The notes beneath the pieces were generated by a model. That model did no database searches. It saw only the letters and a list, made by a program, of their open reading frames with translations, and had not been told where the DNA came from. From positions 124,001-188,000 of the forward strand of contig NZ_AP023055.1 in the NCBI RefSeq assembly GCF_019703835.1: a stretch of DNA of 64,000 bases, read 5' to 3'. Below, piece after piece: positions 1 to 8,185 of the stretch. This stretch comes from Thaumasiovibrio subtropicus (lineage in GTDB: Bacteria > Pseudomonadota > Gammaproteobacteria > Enterobacterales > Vibrionaceae). Position 1 is the stretch's first letter, and each line of letters begins with the position of its first letter. A program made the position numbers and the translations under genes.

Positions 1-202
1 TCGCGTGAGGTAGCGCAACACCAGATTCAAAACCTGTGTTGCCCAGTGCTTCACGTGCTTGGATATCGGCTAGGAATGCAGCTTTATCATTAATTCGGCC
101 ATTTTGGTAAAGGCTTTCAATTAACTCTTCAAATACGCCATTCTTGGTCGTTGCCTTTAGGTCTAGGCAAATCAACGACTCATTAATCAAATCAGTGATC
201 AT
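1..202 (-). CDS. Fructose/mannose-type PTS EIIABC component, N-terminal EIIA part (partial)
   Basis: The gene runs off the left edge; only the first 67 codons are present. They read as the start of a PTS EIIA type-2 (fructose/mannitol) domain and include GVALPHA, the motif holding the phosphorylated histidine. ATG at 202 has a good Shine-Dalgarno (AAGGGG) about 8 bases upstream. A fructose-type EIIABC next to a divergent AraC regulator and separate EIIA and EIIB genes matches a known Vibrio PTS cluster, so a full EIIABC permease is likely, but a stand-alone EIIA cannot be excluded here. It would phosphorylate incoming sugar using phosphate from EI/HPr. Two CRP-like sites lie in the divergent region and would make it catabolite controlled (inference). 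Confidence 0.8.
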   Translation of the reverse strand, partial: MITDLINESLICLDLKATTKNGVFEELIESLYQNGRINDKAAFLADIQAREALGNTGFESGVALPHA

Positions 203-349
203 GAGGTTTCCCCTTTTTTATTTTGGTGGTAGCACAGGACGTGGGTCAGTGTACGTCTGTGCTGATAGGGTTATTTTTGAACAGAATTTCAAGTTCAGAT
301 AGAGGACGAGAGAGACAATTACTGGATTTTTGTAACCTATGTATTGGCG

Positions 350-365
350 TGTGATAGAACTCTCA
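350..365. promoter_or_regulatory. Candidate CRP site in the PTS/AraC divergent region
   Basis: TGTGA-N6-TCTCA matches nine of the ten conserved CRP half-site bases. It lies about 150 bases upstream of the PTS start and 270 upstream of the AraC gene. Activation of a sugar PTS by CRP-cAMP is expected. The rest of the 203-619 gap is AT-rich with no gene. Confidence 0.45.
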
Positions 366-528
366 ATTAGTATTTTAATGATAAAGTCTGCTAATTCGCA
401 AAAATTAATCGATATAACAATAGTTTATTGTCTATTTTCTGTCTGGTTTTAATGGTTTGTTTTTGAACAGTAAGAATTGTGGCTAGAAAAAAACACCACA
501 TATTTATAGGGTGAATGCACATTTTGGA

Positions 529-542
529 GTGATGTTGATCAC
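529..542. promoter_or_regulatory. Candidate CRP site upstream of the AraC gene
   Basis: GTGATGTTGATCAC is a perfect GTGA-N6-TCAC dyad. It ends only 17 bases before the ATG at 560, so if it activates the AraC gene the transcript must begin downstream of 560. This favours the ATG at 620 as the real start. Confidence 0.5.
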
Positions 543-619
543 GTTTCAGTTGCTTTTTCATGGATTCTGCAATCCTATGGCTTAGGGTGACAACGGTTTA
601 TTTTGTTGACAGTGATGAT

Positions 620-1471
620 ATGGCATCTGTTTTTCACGCTTTACTTGAAACCTTAGTGGCTGAACGCGATAGCTTTAATCGCATTTGGTTTGCCAATGAT
701 GAACTGACCCCGCCGGAGTTTAGTTATCAGGTTAACTTTCCGCGCTTGGAGCTGGTGGTCAGTGGCGAGTATGTTAACGCGTTAGAAGAGCACGGTGAGA
801 TCAATGAGGTTCGCGTGTTAGGCGGTGATGCATTGTACATCCCGCCTAACTGTTGGAATAAACCCAGATGGGAGACGGATTGCTCTGTGCTGAGTTTGTT
901 GTTTGGTCGACGCCAGCTCGGTTTTAGTCTTGTCAGCAAAGCGAAAGACCAATCCGGTTTTTACGATGTTCAGAAGCACAGTGTGCAGACGCGAACGGGA
1001 CATGCGATCGATCATATTCTCGAAGCGCTCAATGCCCTTGCAAAAGAACCAAAACAGAAGCCAATGGATGAACACCTTTTATTGGCACTGTTAAGTTATG
1101 CCCACTCTATGCTCGCCGCACCAGGAGAGTCAGTTAAAAAGCGCAGCGAAAACTTGTATCAAGGTATCTGCATCTATATTCAAGAGAACTTTCACCGCGA
1201 CATCAATCGAGAGTCGATCGCACGACGATTCAGTATTTCCCCTAACCATCTATCGCGCCTGTTTCGTCAGCAAGGGCACATGCGACTGGCTGATTACATT
1301 ACTTGGGTGCGAATCGACCGCGCTAAATTCATGCTAAAACGCTATGACTTTCGTTTGAATGAAGTCTCGATGCGTTGTGGCTATCAAGATGTGAACTACT
1401 TTTTTCGGGTGTTCAAAAATAAAACAGGCATGACGCCAAGTGAGTACCGCGCGAGCAACGCGGCAGTTTAA
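620..1471 (+). CDS. AraC/XylS-family transcriptional regulator of the PTS locus
   Basis: A DNA-binding regulator with an N-terminal cupin-like sensor half and a C-terminal AraC double helix-turn-helix over the last 100 residues (first HTH around SIARRFSISPNHLSRLFR, second ending in YFFRVFKNKTGMTPSEYR). I place the start at 620 (MASVFHALLE) rather than the in-frame ATG at 560, because a CRP-like dyad sits right before 560 and residues 1-20 of the longer form do not look like part of the domain; neither ATG has a strong Shine-Dalgarno. It is divergent from the PTS EIIABC gene and near the EIIB/EIIA pair, as in V. cholerae, so it probably controls these PTS genes; the inducer is unknown. Confidence 0.85.
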   Translation: MASVFHALLETLVAERDSFNRIWFANDELTPPEFSYQVNFPRLELVVSGEYVNALEEHGEINEVRVLGGDALYIPPNCWNKPRWETDCSVLSLLFGRRQLGFSLVSKAKDQSGFYDVQKHSVQTRTGHAIDHILEALNALAKEPKQKPMDEHLLLALLSYAHSMLAAPGESVKKRSENLYQGICIYIQENFHRDINRESIARRFSISPNHLSRLFRQQGHMRLADYITWVRIDRAKFMLKRYDFRLNEVSMRCGYQDVNYFFRVFKNKTGMTPSEYRASNAAV

Positions 1472-1701
1472 TGCTACGGTGAGCTATGCTTCGGTAGCGC
1501 TTTGCTAACACGTCTATAAAGGCTCGCTAAGTAAGCATTTTCGGGCTGCTCGAGTCCGACATCACTCGGGTGAATGTATGCTGTTTTGATAATTGTGAAA
1601 TAACCCGTTCTTTACGTAATAACCCCAAAAATGAGTCGATAGCGACTCTATTTTTAGACACTCTATGTGGCGTGAGATAAGTGCGTAGGGGGGAAGTATA
1701 A

Positions 1702-2232
1702 ATGCGCCAGCGTAGTTCACTATCAAAGACAACCGTTCTATTCCATTGGGTCACGGGACTCGCTTTTTTAGCCGTGTTTGGATTTGGCTTATATATCGCA
1801 GACTTGCCAAGAAGCCCAGAAAAGTGGGCGCTGCTTCACTATCATAAATCGTTCGGGTTACTCATTCTGATTTTAGCGGTATTGAGATTGCTGTGGCGAT
1901 TAAGAGAAGGGTTTCTTGAACCCTTATCATCGTTACCCGCATGGCAGGCTAGGATTGTAAAACTGGTTCACCTTGGTTTGCTGATTTCAACGCTGACGTT
2001 CCCACTGTCAGGATTGATGATGAATATCGGCGGGGGGCGACCAACCGAACTGTTTGGATTTGAGTTGCTTGCGGCCGGCAACAGTATTGAATGGCTGAGT
2101 TGGTTCGGGCGCGGTATTCACGATGGTTCGGTGAAGGTGGTGATGTTCGCGCTGTTACTTCACGTAGGTGGTGCAATTAAACACCAGCTTGTAGATAGAG
2201 ATGGCTCGTTATTCCGTATTTTAGGGCGTTAA
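1702..2232 (+). CDS. Cytochrome b561 family membrane protein
   Basis: A 176-residue protein with four predicted membrane helices and the paired histidines of the bacterial cytochrome b561 (CybB-like) family, seen in VLFHWVTG near residue 15, LLHYHKSFG near 50, and further His in VKLVHLGLL and LLLHVGGAIKH. Family members hold two haems b in the inner membrane and pass electrons from ubiquinol, some as superoxide:quinone oxidoreductases. The stop overlaps the stop of the convergent PTS EIIA gene by 4 bases. It is probably a single-gene unit and not functionally linked to the PTS. The electron partner is unknown. Confidence 0.85.
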   Translation: MRQRSSLSKTTVLFHWVTGLAFLAVFGFGLYIADLPRSPEKWALLHYHKSFGLLILILAVLRLLWRLREGFLEPLSSLPAWQARIVKLVHLGLLISTLTFPLSGLMMNIGGGRPTELFGFELLAAGNSIEWLSWFGRGIHDGSVKVVMFALLLHVGGAIKHQLVDRDGSLFRILGR

Positions 2233-3044
2233 GTGTCGTGACGTTTAATCGCTTGGCTCATAGTATTGAGAATAATGGCTTTCAGGGCATCCGGCTCGGC
2301 ATTGGCTAGAAGAGATTGTGAAAACCGCGGCGACAACAGCGCTTTGGAAAGCCCTGCAAAAGCCACAATGTGTGCACGCTGTGCTGGCTCAGGAAGGAGC
2401 ATAGCAATGCTCAAGCCGATATCGCCTTGCGCTGAGTACCAGTCAATGGGATCGAGGCAACTGATGATTGAGATGGCGGGGCGTGGTGCGATATCTGCCA
2501 TGATGTGGGGTAGCGCGATGCCTTTGCCCATCCCGGTTGAGGAAATCGCCTCGCGTTCATGGAACTGGTCAAAGAGCTGCGTTGTGATCTCATTGTTGTG
2601 GCGATCTGGAAAACAGGCCGCGAGCAGGGTCGCTTGTTTGCCAAGCATTTCTGCTTTGTTGGCGACAGCAAGTCCAGTAACGACATCAATATGGCATTCA
2701 AATGGTAAAGAAAACGCGGGGTGGTTGTCGATCAAGATCGCGCCCTTGGCAGATTGACGCGGGTCCGTACAAATCAAGGTAAAATGTTCTGCGATAACAT
2801 CCGTGAGCACCATGGCGGCGAGCTCAGCGTCTATTCCCTCAATACACAGTTGGCAGAGATCTTCATTTTGCGTCCCCATACTCAATAAATGAAAGAGCTG
2901 GGAGATATCGGCTTGCTGATCTTGGCTAATATTGTGAATGACAATACAAGATTTAAAGTAACCCGCGAGGCTTTTCAGTTTACTCAGCACCCAACTTGGC
3001 AAACCTTCATGGTCGGTGACGAAGGCAATGCGACGCTCAATCAT
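2229..3044 (-). CDS. PTS EIIA type-2 protein with N-terminal HPr-like/unknown domain
   Basis: A 271-residue protein. The C-terminal half (about 125-260) is a fructose/nitrogen-type EIIA domain with the active-site motif GKGIALPHIM, whose His takes phosphate from HPr. The N-terminal 110 residues are poorly conserved but have the length and fold-like pattern of an HPr-like domain (HNIS and GIDAELAAMV stretches); I see no clear HPr active-site signature, so it may be a degenerate HPr. The start overlaps the upstream EIIB stop by 4 bases (ATGA), so the two are translationally coupled. With no EIIC in the operon, this pair may serve the neighbouring permease or act in regulation. Confidence 0.8.
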   Translation of the reverse strand: MIERRIAFVTDHEGLPSWVLSKLKSLAGYFKSCIVIHNISQDQQADISQLFHLLSMGTQNEDLCQLCIEGIDAELAAMVLTDVIAEHFTLICTDPRQSAKGAILIDNHPAFSLPFECHIDVVTGLAVANKAEMLGKQATLLAACFPDRHNNEITTQLFDQFHEREAISSTGMGKGIALPHIMADIAPRPAISIISCLDPIDWYSAQGDIGLSIAMLLPEPAQRAHIVAFAGLSKALLSPRFSQSLLANAEPDALKAIILNTMSQAIKRHDT

Positions 3045-3343
3045 AGCCGTTGGCAGCGCACTAATACGCTTTGCGCATCGGTTAACACTTCCTCGATAGT
3101 GACACAGTGAATTTTACTGCCAGTGAAACGTGCTCGGTGGGCTATCTCAATGTCGGAAGCAATCAGCACGACATCCGCGTTGTTGATATCTTGTGGTGTG
3201 AGTGGGTTTTCAATGCCCATCGCCCCTTGGGTTTCAACTTGGATACTGATGCCGTTTTGTTGCGCGGTCTTGCGCAACACATCAGCCGCCATATAGGTGT
3301 GGGCAATCCCCGTAGGACAAGCAGTCACAGCAACGATTTTCAT
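3041..3343 (-). CDS. PTS fructose-family EIIB protein
   Basis: A 100-residue stand-alone EIIB of the fructose family. The start MKIVAVTACPTGIAHTYMAA has the phosphorylated Cys (Cys9) in the conserved TACPTGIAHT loop. EIIB accepts phosphate from EIIA and gives it to sugar bound in EIIC. It is the first gene of a two-gene operon with the EIIA gene downstream. A strong CRP-like site lies about 80 bases upstream. There is no stand-alone EIIC in the window, so the membrane partner must be elsewhere, possibly the EIIABC at the left edge. Confidence 0.88.
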   Translation of the reverse strand: MKIVAVTACPTGIAHTYMAADVLRKTAQQNGISIQVETQGAMGIENPLTPQDINNADVVLIASDIEIAHRARFTGSKIHCVTIEEVLTDAQSVLVRCQRL

Positions 3344-3422
3344 TGAGGGTTCCAGAAGGCAAAAAACAACAATGATTGAATTGTCGCTGTTCCCTTATTC
3401 CAGTCAAGTATCAATTGCATTT

Positions 3423-3438
3423 TGTGTGCTATTTCACA
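3423..3438. promoter_or_regulatory. CRP site upstream of the EIIB-EIIA operon
   Basis: TGTGTGCTATTTCACA matches the CRP consensus at nine of ten conserved positions and is extended by TT and AA on each side into a longer dyad. It lies 80 bases upstream of the EIIB start and about 80 from the divergent zinc-ribbon gene. Expected to put the PTS operon under cAMP-CRP control. Confidence 0.6.
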
Positions 3439-3518
3439 AACTTAACCTATTGAATGCATCACTAATTAACTTTTTATAACGAACATGGTGCACTACGCGC
3501 AATCGAATAAGGAGAGAC

Positions 3519-4082
3519 TTGAAAATGAAATGTCCACAGTGCCGTGAAGGCCAGTTGATGCCGAACTTCATCGATGCACAGTTCCGAGCGCACCAGTGTG
3601 ATTCATGTCGTGGTGACTGGATTTTGATTGAAGACTTCGTGACATGGCGTGAGCATAATCCAGACTACGAATTTGCCCCAATGTTTAATGTCGAAGAAGA
3701 TGAGATCGATGACACAACCAAAGCGATGATGTGTCCGGCGACGGGGACGTTTATGCGCAAGTTTCGCATTACCGCACAATCAGGTCATCGCTTAGATTAT
3801 AGCTCGGCTGTGGGCGGCATTTGGCTTGATAACGGCGAATGGGAGCTGTTAAAAAAAGAGGGTGTGGCGGGGCGTTTGAATGCGATTGTGACCAACAGTT
3901 GGCAGCAAAAACTGCGCGAGACATCGGCACAAGAAAGCTTCTCTGATATCTACCATGCGAAGTTTGGGCAAGACGATTACAGCAAGTTACGTGATATTCG
4001 TGAATGGCTTGCTACGCATCCGCAAAAAGCGGATTTGCGCGCTTACTTACTGGCTGAAGACCCTTATTCAGCAGAGCGTTAA
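3519..4082 (+). CDS. Zinc-ribbon (zf-TFIIB type) protein
   Basis: A 187-residue protein with an N-terminal zinc ribbon: CPQCREG at residues 5-11 and CDSCRGDW near 27-34, giving four Cys ligands. A second half-motif MMCPATGTFMRKF around 70 resembles the same domain with a lost Cys pair, followed by GGIWLDNGEWELL, a pattern typical of zf-TFIIB proteins. The C-terminal 60 residues are charged and helical. The role is unknown; family members are small zinc-binding proteins of uncertain function. The start fits the AAGGAGAGA Shine-Dalgarno nearby. A terminator follows directly. Confidence 0.75.
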   Translation: MKMKCPQCREGQLMPNFIDAQFRAHQCDSCRGDWILIEDFVTWREHNPDYEFAPMFNVEEDEIDDTTKAMMCPATGTFMRKFRITAQSGHRLDYSSAVGGIWLDNGEWELLKKEGVAGRLNAIVTNSWQQKLRETSAQESFSDIYHAKFGQDDYSKLRDIREWLATHPQKADLRAYLLAEDPYSAER

Positions 4083-4113
4083 GTTGATTTAATCGCATAT
4101 GAGAGTATGAATA

Positions 4114-4146
4114 AACCGCGCTAACTTCCGAAGGCGCGGTTTTTTA
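4114..4146 (+). terminator. Rho-independent terminator after the zinc-ribbon gene
   Basis: AACCGCGC and GCGCGGTT form an 8-bp stem with a 12-base loop followed by TTTTTATT. It lies 31 bases past the stop and just before the convergent transglycosylase stop. Confidence 0.85.
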
Positions 4147-4149
4147 TTG

Positions 4150-4866
4150 TTAACCTTCATGTGCCTCACAGTCAGTGATGATGGGATTGCAGATATCATA
4201 GTAAAGGTCGGTTAACCCCTGTGGTGAGTATTCGCCGTTGAGCACGCGTTTAATTCGGGTGACTCTTTCATGGTTCTCTTGCGGATGTTTAGTAATACTA
4301 AAATGGTTGGGAGCAATGAGCATGGCAACCAATGCGAGATACTGTTCATCACTGAGCGCTGCGAGTGGCATTTCAAAGTAGGCAAAAGCCGCGTCTTCGA
4401 AACCGATCACGGCGTGTCCGTCAAGATGACCCAGATAAGCGGCATTGAGAAACAGAGAAAGCTGCGCGGGTTTTGAGATCATGTCGTTGACGACGTGCTT
4501 AGCAATGATCGATTGGATGATTTTGTTTTTCAGCCCGGGAGTGAACTCTGCAAAGTAGAGACGTTTTACCAGTGATTGGGTAATGGTGGTGAGTCCTGCC
4601 CCGGGGGTATCAAGGTCAACGCCAGTATGGCGATAGAATCCTGGATCTTCGATTTGGATGAGCCATTCTTGCCACCTGTCGGGCAGTTCTGAAAATTCAG
4701 TGATTATTGGCATTGGTTTTTTGTCGAATCCACGCCAATGGCCTTTTGCAAGGTCTGTTAAAATCACATCTTCAGTATAATTTCTCGCTTCTTTTATGAT
4801 ATGCATTGTCGTCCCTCCAACGCAGATGCCAGTCAGTGTTAAGATGAGGAAGATTTTCTTGAGCAT
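4150..4866 (-). CDS. Membrane-anchored peptidoglycan glycosyltransferase (GT51), monofunctional type
   Basis: A 238-residue protein with one N-terminal membrane anchor (MLKKIFLILTLTGICVGG) and a GT51 domain. Visible motifs are IEDPGFYRHTGVDL, equivalent to the EDxxFxxHxG motif with the catalytic Glu, and GLTTITQSLVKRLYF, equivalent to GxSTITQQLxKN. Such enzymes polymerise lipid II into glycan strands. There is no transpeptidase domain, so it resembles MtgA but is shorter and divergent, and a specialised role is possible. I prefer the ATG at 4866 over the upstream one at 4914 because it begins the signal anchor. It is convergent with the zinc-ribbon gene. Confidence 0.75.
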   Translation of the reverse strand: MLKKIFLILTLTGICVGGTTMHIIKEARNYTEDVILTDLAKGHWRGFDKKPMPIITEFSELPDRWQEWLIQIEDPGFYRHTGVDLDTPGAGLTTITQSLVKRLYFAEFTPGLKNKIIQSIIAKHVVNDMISKPAQLSLFLNAAYLGHLDGHAVIGFEDAAFAYFEMPLAALSDEQYLALVAMLIAPNHFSITKHPQENHERVTRIKRVLNGEYSPQGLTDLYYDICNPIITDCEAHEG

Positions 4867-5006
4867 GTGCTTCCCTGTTCGTTGGGTCATTTCAATGGTC
4901 AAACATTGAACCACCTTGATATGGCGTCAGGCTGGCGAAATCGTGATGAATTGTGGCAATGGTGCGGTGATGGTTTTACTGCTTGAGTATATAACTGAGT
5001 AAATAT

Positions 5007-5282
5007 ATGTTTTTGAAAGGTATGGCGTCCAAGTTTGTGGACGCAGTGAAAGAGAATTTGGATTTCCAGCAGCGGATGTGGGTCGTGAATATCCGCGAAA
5101 GCGCGATAAAGAATGAGTGCTTTTTGCTCAATGAAGATGGCTTTACAAAACCCATGGGGTGGATGGTGGATAAAGGTTGCTACGATCAACAGCAGATCGA
5201 ACAACTGGATGCTCTGCGTCGCTCTGAATCGATTACTTTTCGCATCGCTGAGGTCGAACACAGTTTTGTGCGCGTGAAGTAA
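5007..5282 (+). CDS. Hypothetical small protein
   Basis: I do not recognise this 91-residue soluble protein. It has an even mix of charged and aromatic residues (WVVNIRESAIKNECF, MGWMVDKGCYDQQQ) and no signal peptide or metal motif. The start is uncertain: ATG at 5007 or ATG at 5022 (MASKFVDAV). It is followed after a short gap by the GFA-family gene on the same strand and may share its transcript. The overlapping ORF on the opposite strand (4899-5261) looks less protein-like, so I take this strand as coding. Confidence 0.5.
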   Translation: MFLKGMASKFVDAVKENLDFQQRMWVVNIRESAIKNECFLLNEDGFTKPMGWMVDKGCYDQQQIEQLDALRRSESITFRIAEVEHSFVRVK

Positions 5283-5318
5283 CGACGCTTGTCGGTCTTA
5301 GCGATAAGGAGAAGGCTG

Positions 5319-5678
5319 ATGTATGAAGGTCAATGCCATTGTGGCAACGTTAAGCTCAGGGTACAACAGCTAACGGCCACAGGGACACAGTGTACTTGCT
5401 CTATTTGTGCGCGTTACGCGGCAATATGGGGGTACTTTACTGAAGCAGATGTTGTGGTGAGTATTGGTGAGTTTGGTATCAGTTGCTATTGTCATGGCGA
5501 TAAGCTGATTAATTTCAATCGCTGTCAACAATGCGGTTGTGTGACACACTATACGCATACAACCCCAACGCCTAAGACTCGACTAGCAGTAAACTATCGT
5601 ATGTTTCCTTCTGAGGTGCTGGAGCAAATTACGGTTCGTACTTTTGATGGCGCAAAGACATGGCAGTATTTAGATTAA
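5319..5678 (+). CDS. GFA-family (glutathione-dependent formaldehyde-activating enzyme-like) zinc protein
   Basis: A 119-residue protein of the GFA/Gfa-like family. The zinc-binding cysteines are visible as GQCHCGNVKL near residue 5, CTCSICARY near 25 and CQQCGCVTHY near 70. The family was named for formaldehyde-glutathione adduct formation, though most members have no proven activity. ATG at 5319 follows an AAGGAG Shine-Dalgarno at 5306; the in-frame TTG at 5289 gives an unconvincing extension. Cytoplasmic, substrate unknown. Confidence 0.8.
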   Translation: MYEGQCHCGNVKLRVQQLTATGTQCTCSICARYAAIWGYFTEADVVVSIGEFGISCYCHGDKLINFNRCQQCGCVTHYTHTTPTPKTRLAVNYRMFPSEVLEQITVRTFDGAKTWQYLD

Positions 5679-5760
5679 GCCTGCCATCGCCATCCCGAAC
5701 GGGAAGAGCGATGGTACCTGATGAAAGGATGGGAATGGGTATGTTGAGTTTGGCTAAGTT

Positions 5761-6465
5761 TCACTCTGCGCTATTGGGACTTTCCGCAAAAAGCTTGTAG
5801 GCAATTGCGCCTAATGCAGCCCCGATTAAAGGGGCGACCCAAAATAACCACAGTTGCGCCGTTGCCCACTCCCCGACGAAGAGCGCCACACCTGTACTCC
5901 TTGCTGGGTTAACTGAAGTGTTGGTGACTGGAATAGAGATAAGGTGAATCAAGGTGAGACAAAGGCCAATAGCAATCGGGGCAAACCCTTGCGGCGCTCG
6001 GCTATCAGTTGCGCCCAAAATGACAATTAAAAACATCATTGTCATCACGATCTCTGTTACTAATGCAGCTATAAATGAGTAGCCACCGGGTGAGTGCTCG
6101 CCAAATCCATTCGAGGCGAAGCCAGAAGCAGCGACATCGAATCCCGCTTGCCCTGTGGCAATGACATATAAGACGCCACCAGCAACAATCCCGCCAAGTA
6201 CCTGAGCGACAATATAAGGCAGTAATTGTGAGGCGGGGAAACGGCCGCCAAGCCAGAGTCCAACCGAGACCGCAGGGTTCAGGTGACAGCCTGAAATATG
6301 TCCGATCGCATAAGCCATTGTGACAACGGTCAGGCCAAACGCAAGCGAGACGCCGAGTAAACCAATGCCTACGTCGGGAAACCCAGCCGCTAAGACCGCG
6401 CTACCACACCCTCCGAGTACCAACCAAAAGGTGCCAAAGCATTCTGCAATGTACTTGTTCATCAT
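5761..6465 (-). CDS. aqpZ: Aquaporin Z, water channel
   Basis: A 234-residue MIP-family channel, close in length to E. coli AqpZ (231). Both NPA boxes are present: HLNPAVS (NPA at 63-65) and SVNPARST in the second half, where the Arg after NPA is the selectivity-filter arginine. Six membrane helices plus two half-helices are expected. It moves water across the inner membrane. The start (M1 or M2) is not decided by sequence. It lies 103 bases after the membrane-anchor gene and probably has its own promoter. Confidence 0.93.
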   Translation of the reverse strand: MMNKYIAECFGTFWLVLGGCGSAVLAAGFPDVGIGLLGVSLAFGLTVVTMAYAIGHISGCHLNPAVSVGLWLGGRFPASQLLPYIVAQVLGGIVAGGVLYVIATGQAGFDVAASGFASNGFGEHSPGGYSFIAALVTEIVMTMMFLIVILGATDSRAPQGFAPIAIGLCLTLIHLISIPVTNTSVNPARSTGVALFVGEWATAQLWLFWVAPLIGAALGAIAYKLFAESPNSAE

Positions 6466-6568
6466 GTGCCCTTATTTTCTATTCGCTTAATGGCACAGTA
6501 TGGGAGAGTTTTGTTGGGATAGTGATGTGAATCTCTCTAGGTCTCACTATTGAGGCGAGGCCTTAGGG

Positions 6569-7186
6569 TTAATACCGCTTGATTGCCGAATACTCGCCAC
6601 GCGCTTTGATGATCACCATCACTAGCTCGTCGTTGCGATTTCGAAAGAACCAGCCATGATGGCCGCTAAACGGCGCGGTTAACTCACCACTGTCTGCCAT
6701 TTTTCCTCGGCCTTTCTCGTAGCTGAGCATCTTCTCTGCATTATCGCCATGGGCGTCAACGTTCACCGCGCCGCCTTTCGCTTCCCAGCTGAACTGCATG
6801 GTTTCGCCCGATTGTAAGGCGAATTTGACTTCAGCACCTTCTCCCGGTGAGAGCGTGAGTAGCACGCGATCTTGCCACTCAATCGTTTCTTGATGCGCAA
6901 AGTGGGTCAGCACCTTTGCTGTTTCGGCTGAGTGTGTCAGTGACGTGGAAGTGGGTTGTTGTGAGACGCGATCATTTTCTGCTTCAGCAGCAAGCTGTGT
7001 TTTGATTTCTCCCATCTCGGTAAGCCCTAGCGTACGGCCGACTCCCGTCGGGTCGATGCCATATTCTGCGGGAAGGATGACAGTGACAAGCAGCACGGCG
7101 GCACTGATCAATGCAATGAGGGTAGAGCGAAGTAACTGTTTACTGCTCGGCAGGGCATTTTTTGGGGGCATCTCAGCATTAAACAT
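6569..7186 (-). CDS. Single-pass membrane protein paired with the HupE/UreJ-like gene
   Basis: A 205-residue protein with a cytoplasmic N-terminus, one membrane helix at about 22-42 (LIALISAAVLLVTVILPAEY) and a periplasmic C-terminal domain rich in beta-like stretches (MQFSWEAKGGAVNVDAHGD, SGHHGWFFRNR). The start after the helix, GIDPTGVGRTLGLTEMGEIK, is a recognisable feature of small 'transmembrane anchor' proteins found next to HupE-like genes. It follows the HupE-like gene by 16 bases, so they are one operon and probably form a complex. Its biochemical role is unknown; the Zur-like box upstream suggests metal stress. Confidence 0.7.
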   Translation of the reverse strand: MFNAEMPPKNALPSSKQLLRSTLIALISAAVLLVTVILPAEYGIDPTGVGRTLGLTEMGEIKTQLAAEAENDRVSQQPTSTSLTHSAETAKVLTHFAHQETIEWQDRVLLTLSPGEGAEVKFALQSGETMQFSWEAKGGAVNVDAHGDNAEKMLSYEKGRGKMADSGELTAPFSGHHGWFFRNRNDELVMVIIKARGEYSAIKRY

Positions 7187-7202
7187 GCGGGGTCCTTTCT
7201 AA

Positions 7203-7913
7203 TTAGGCGACAAAGTAGCCAGTGAGTTGATAGCCGATTAAGACAAAGCCAGCACACATCATCATGACGTTAACGGTATAGGCTTGGCGGAAAAAGTGCG
7301 TCTTCTTGCGCCAATAGCCCATCACAATCAGTATTGCACCCAATGCAATGAGCTGACCGAGTTCAACACCGACATTGAATGCCACTAAGTTGGGGAGTAA
7401 TCCTTGCGGTGAGATGTCGTAGTCGATAATTTTCGACGACAAGCCAAATCCGTGGCAGAAACCAAAGAAGAGCGTGGCGAGTTGCGTGTTGGGCTGAACA
7501 TTAAACCAACGTTGGTAAGCGCCAAGGTTATCCAGTGCTTTGTAAACGACTGACAACCCGATGATGGCATCAATCAGGTAGCTGTTGATACCGATATTGA
7601 AATAGACACCTAACAACATGGTTGAGGAGTGGCCAATCGCAAAAAGGCTGACGTACAGAGCGATATCTTTAAGGCGATAGAGAAAGAAAATGACCCCGAG
7701 AAGAAACAGAATATGGTCAAACCCAGTCACCATGTGTTTCGCGCCAAGGTAGGCAAAAGGGATGAGGTGCACCCCTGTGATTTCTTGAATGTAGCCTTTG
7801 TCGCCCTCTGCAACCGCGTGGGCAAATGTGTTGCTGCTAAATAGGGTAAGCAGCGTAAGAGATGCGAGCAAAAGCACGACATTGAAATAGCGATTATTCT
7901 GTTTGTTAAGCAT
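7203..7913 (-). CDS. HupE/UreJ-family membrane protein, candidate metal permease
   Basis: A protein of about 236 residues with a signal-like N-terminus ending at SNTFAHA, then about six membrane helices. Family-typical metal-binding residues are seen in GAKHMVTGFDHILFLLGV (His, Asp, His), FAIGHSSTML and FGFCHGFGLSSKI. HupE and UreJ proteins are nickel or cobalt permeases or energy-coupled uptake proteins; this branch (HupE/UreJ_2) is not biochemically defined. I choose the start MLNKQNNR at 7913. A Zur-like box lies at 8026-8040, about 110 bases upstream, so zinc rather than nickel may be the relevant metal (inference). The downstream partner is the membrane-anchor gene. Confidence 0.8.
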   Translation of the reverse strand: MLNKQNNRYFNVVLLLASLTLLTLFSSNTFAHAVAEGDKGYIQEITGVHLIPFAYLGAKHMVTGFDHILFLLGVIFFLYRLKDIALYVSLFAIGHSSTMLLGVYFNIGINSYLIDAIIGLSVVYKALDNLGAYQRWFNVQPNTQLATLFFGFCHGFGLSSKIIDYDISPQGLLPNLVAFNVGVELGQLIALGAILIVMGYWRKKTHFFRQAYTVNVMMMCAGFVLIGYQLTGYFVA

Positions 7914-8025
7914 TTGTCGCCTTCCTTGAAGCATGTTCCTTCCCCGTTTGACAGGCAGTTGTACCGTTACTCATCGTTACCTATCGCTTAGATGATGATG
8001 ACAAACTTATTGATAATAATGATGT

Positions 8026-8040
8026 TGTTACAATATAACA
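8026..8040. promoter_or_regulatory. Zur-like operator upstream of the HupE-like operon
   Basis: TGTTACAATATAACA differs from the gammaproteobacterial Zur core TGTTATAATATAACA at one position and has perfect TGTTA/TAACA arms. It lies between the HupE-like gene (minus) and dbpA (plus); the HupE-like operon is the more likely target. Confidence 0.65.
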
Positions 8041-8185
8041 CTGAAATGACACCATGAGTAACACATGCACGATGTGGGGGCTTTCCTTACTACTCGGTGA
8101 TAATTAAAGCATCTTGGATGGAGTTAGGTATAATTACCCCTGAATCTGAGGCTACGCCTTTCTCTTCTTTAACAGGAAAATCCCT

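Noticed and set aside
4975..4996. Possible repeat end GCTTGAGTATA
   Set aside because: Only eleven bases match the repeat ends, with no further element sequence or TA pair, so chance is likely.
4899..5261. 120-codon ORF on the minus strand opposite the 5007-5282 gene
   Set aside because: Its composition (many His, Phe and Ile in no domain pattern) is that of a shadow frame; the plus-strand reading is more protein-like.
8109..8133. Repeat-end-like GCATCTTGGATGGAGTTAGG before dbpA
   Set aside because: Too many differences from the element end; TATAAT next to it is better read as a dbpA promoter -10 box.
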